Positions 13,327 through 13,535 of a DNA stretch of 13,535 bases are shown here, piece after piece. The stretch lies in assembly GCA_002407925.1 (NCBI GenBank), contig DHPN01000013.1:1-13535 (forward strand), given 5' to 3'. Source of the DNA: Atopobiaceae bacterium UBA5363 (GTDB taxonomy: Bacteria; Actinomycetota; Coriobacteriia; Coriobacteriales; Atopobiaceae). The position numbers and the translations under genes are program-made. Position 1 is the stretch's first letter, and the number at the start of each line of letters is the position of its first letter. Below the pieces are notes generated by a model. The model was given only the letters and a program-made list of their open reading frames with translations, was not told the origin of the DNA and made no database searches.

Positions 13327-13535
13327 TGAACGGAGAGTTCGATCCTGGCTCAGGATGAACGCTGGCGGCGCGCCTAACACATGCAAGTCGAACGGGAACT
13401 GTCCGGAGCTTGCTTCGGACGGTTTCAGTGGCGGACGGGTGAGTAACGCGTGAGGAACCTGCCTTTCAGAGGGGGATAACGTCTGGAAACGGACGCTAAT
13501 ACCGCATGATGTCCCGGGATCACATGGTTTTGGGA
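13327..13535 (+). rRNA. rrs: 16S ribosomal RNA, 5' part
   Basis: The 5' conserved block AGAGTTCGATCCTGGCTCAG begins at 13334 and corresponds to E. coli positions 8-27, placing the mature 5' end near 13327 (uncertain by a few bases). It continues through the universal CACATGCAAGTCGAACGG and GTGAGTAACGCGTGAGG blocks, with V1 as a CTGTCCGGAGC-TTGC-TTCGGACGG hairpin, and runs off the window. About 209 of ~1,500 bases are present. The early part resembles Coriobacteriia; the V1-V2 part resembles Clostridia cluster IV (see findings). Confidence 0.97.

Noticed and set aside
1..13535. Mobile elements, CRISPR arrays, toxin-antitoxin or defence genes
   Set aside because: No transposase, integrase, regular spaced repeats, terminal repeats with duplications or defence-type proteins were seen.

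Overview
The window looks like a chromosomal segment of a Gram-positive anaerobe, most likely an actinobacterium of class Coriobacteriia. This rests on the style of AtpD, MurA and enolase, the atpC-murA adjacency, roughly balanced GC, and strong Shine-Dalgarno sites; it is inferred from memory, with no database search. The 16S rRNA fragment at the right edge opens like a Coriobacteriia 16S, but its V1-V2 part reads more like Clostridia (Faecalibacterium/Subdoligranulum type). That conflict is reported as a finding.

Layout. 1-2766 (+): end of the F-type ATP synthase operon (atpD partial, atpC) followed by murA. 2788-4398 (-): a small Cys-rich membrane protein of the FeoB-associated type, downstream of enolase. 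4594-6466 (+): a membrane-anchored HMA metal-binding protein and, beyond a perfect 17-bp terminator, an Nramp (MntH) transporter. 6587-9855 (-): a ferrous iron operon transcribed feoA, feoA, feoB. 10076-10501 (+): a DtxR/MntR-family metalloregulator, divergent from feoA. 10731-13061 (+): galU and a phosphohexomutase-family gene whose catalytic motifs are mostly destroyed. 13062-13535 (+): rRNA leader and the first ~209 bases of a 16S rRNA gene.

Six of the seven protein genes from 2788 to 10501 other than eno handle or sense Fe2+/Mn2+, and the seventh (the HMA protein) binds a thiophilic metal, so the centre of the window is a metal-homeostasis island between housekeeping genes. The best system-level signal is a shared 16-bp operator (GTTTACCWAWACTAAC) at nearly the same distance (18-19 bp) from the start codons of the first feoA and of the unlinked Cys-rich gene. 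At feoA it lies inside a 9-bp inverted repeat just downstream of a good promoter. The adjacent two-domain regulator is the natural candidate to bind it.

Other points of interest are a ~140-residue acidic extracytoplasmic insertion in FeoB, the HMA fusion to a FeoB-associated-like membrane anchor, a possible attenuator in the mntH leader, and several inverted repeats at the divergent eno/HMA promoters. No CRISPR array, insertion sequence, phage gene or tRNA was seen.
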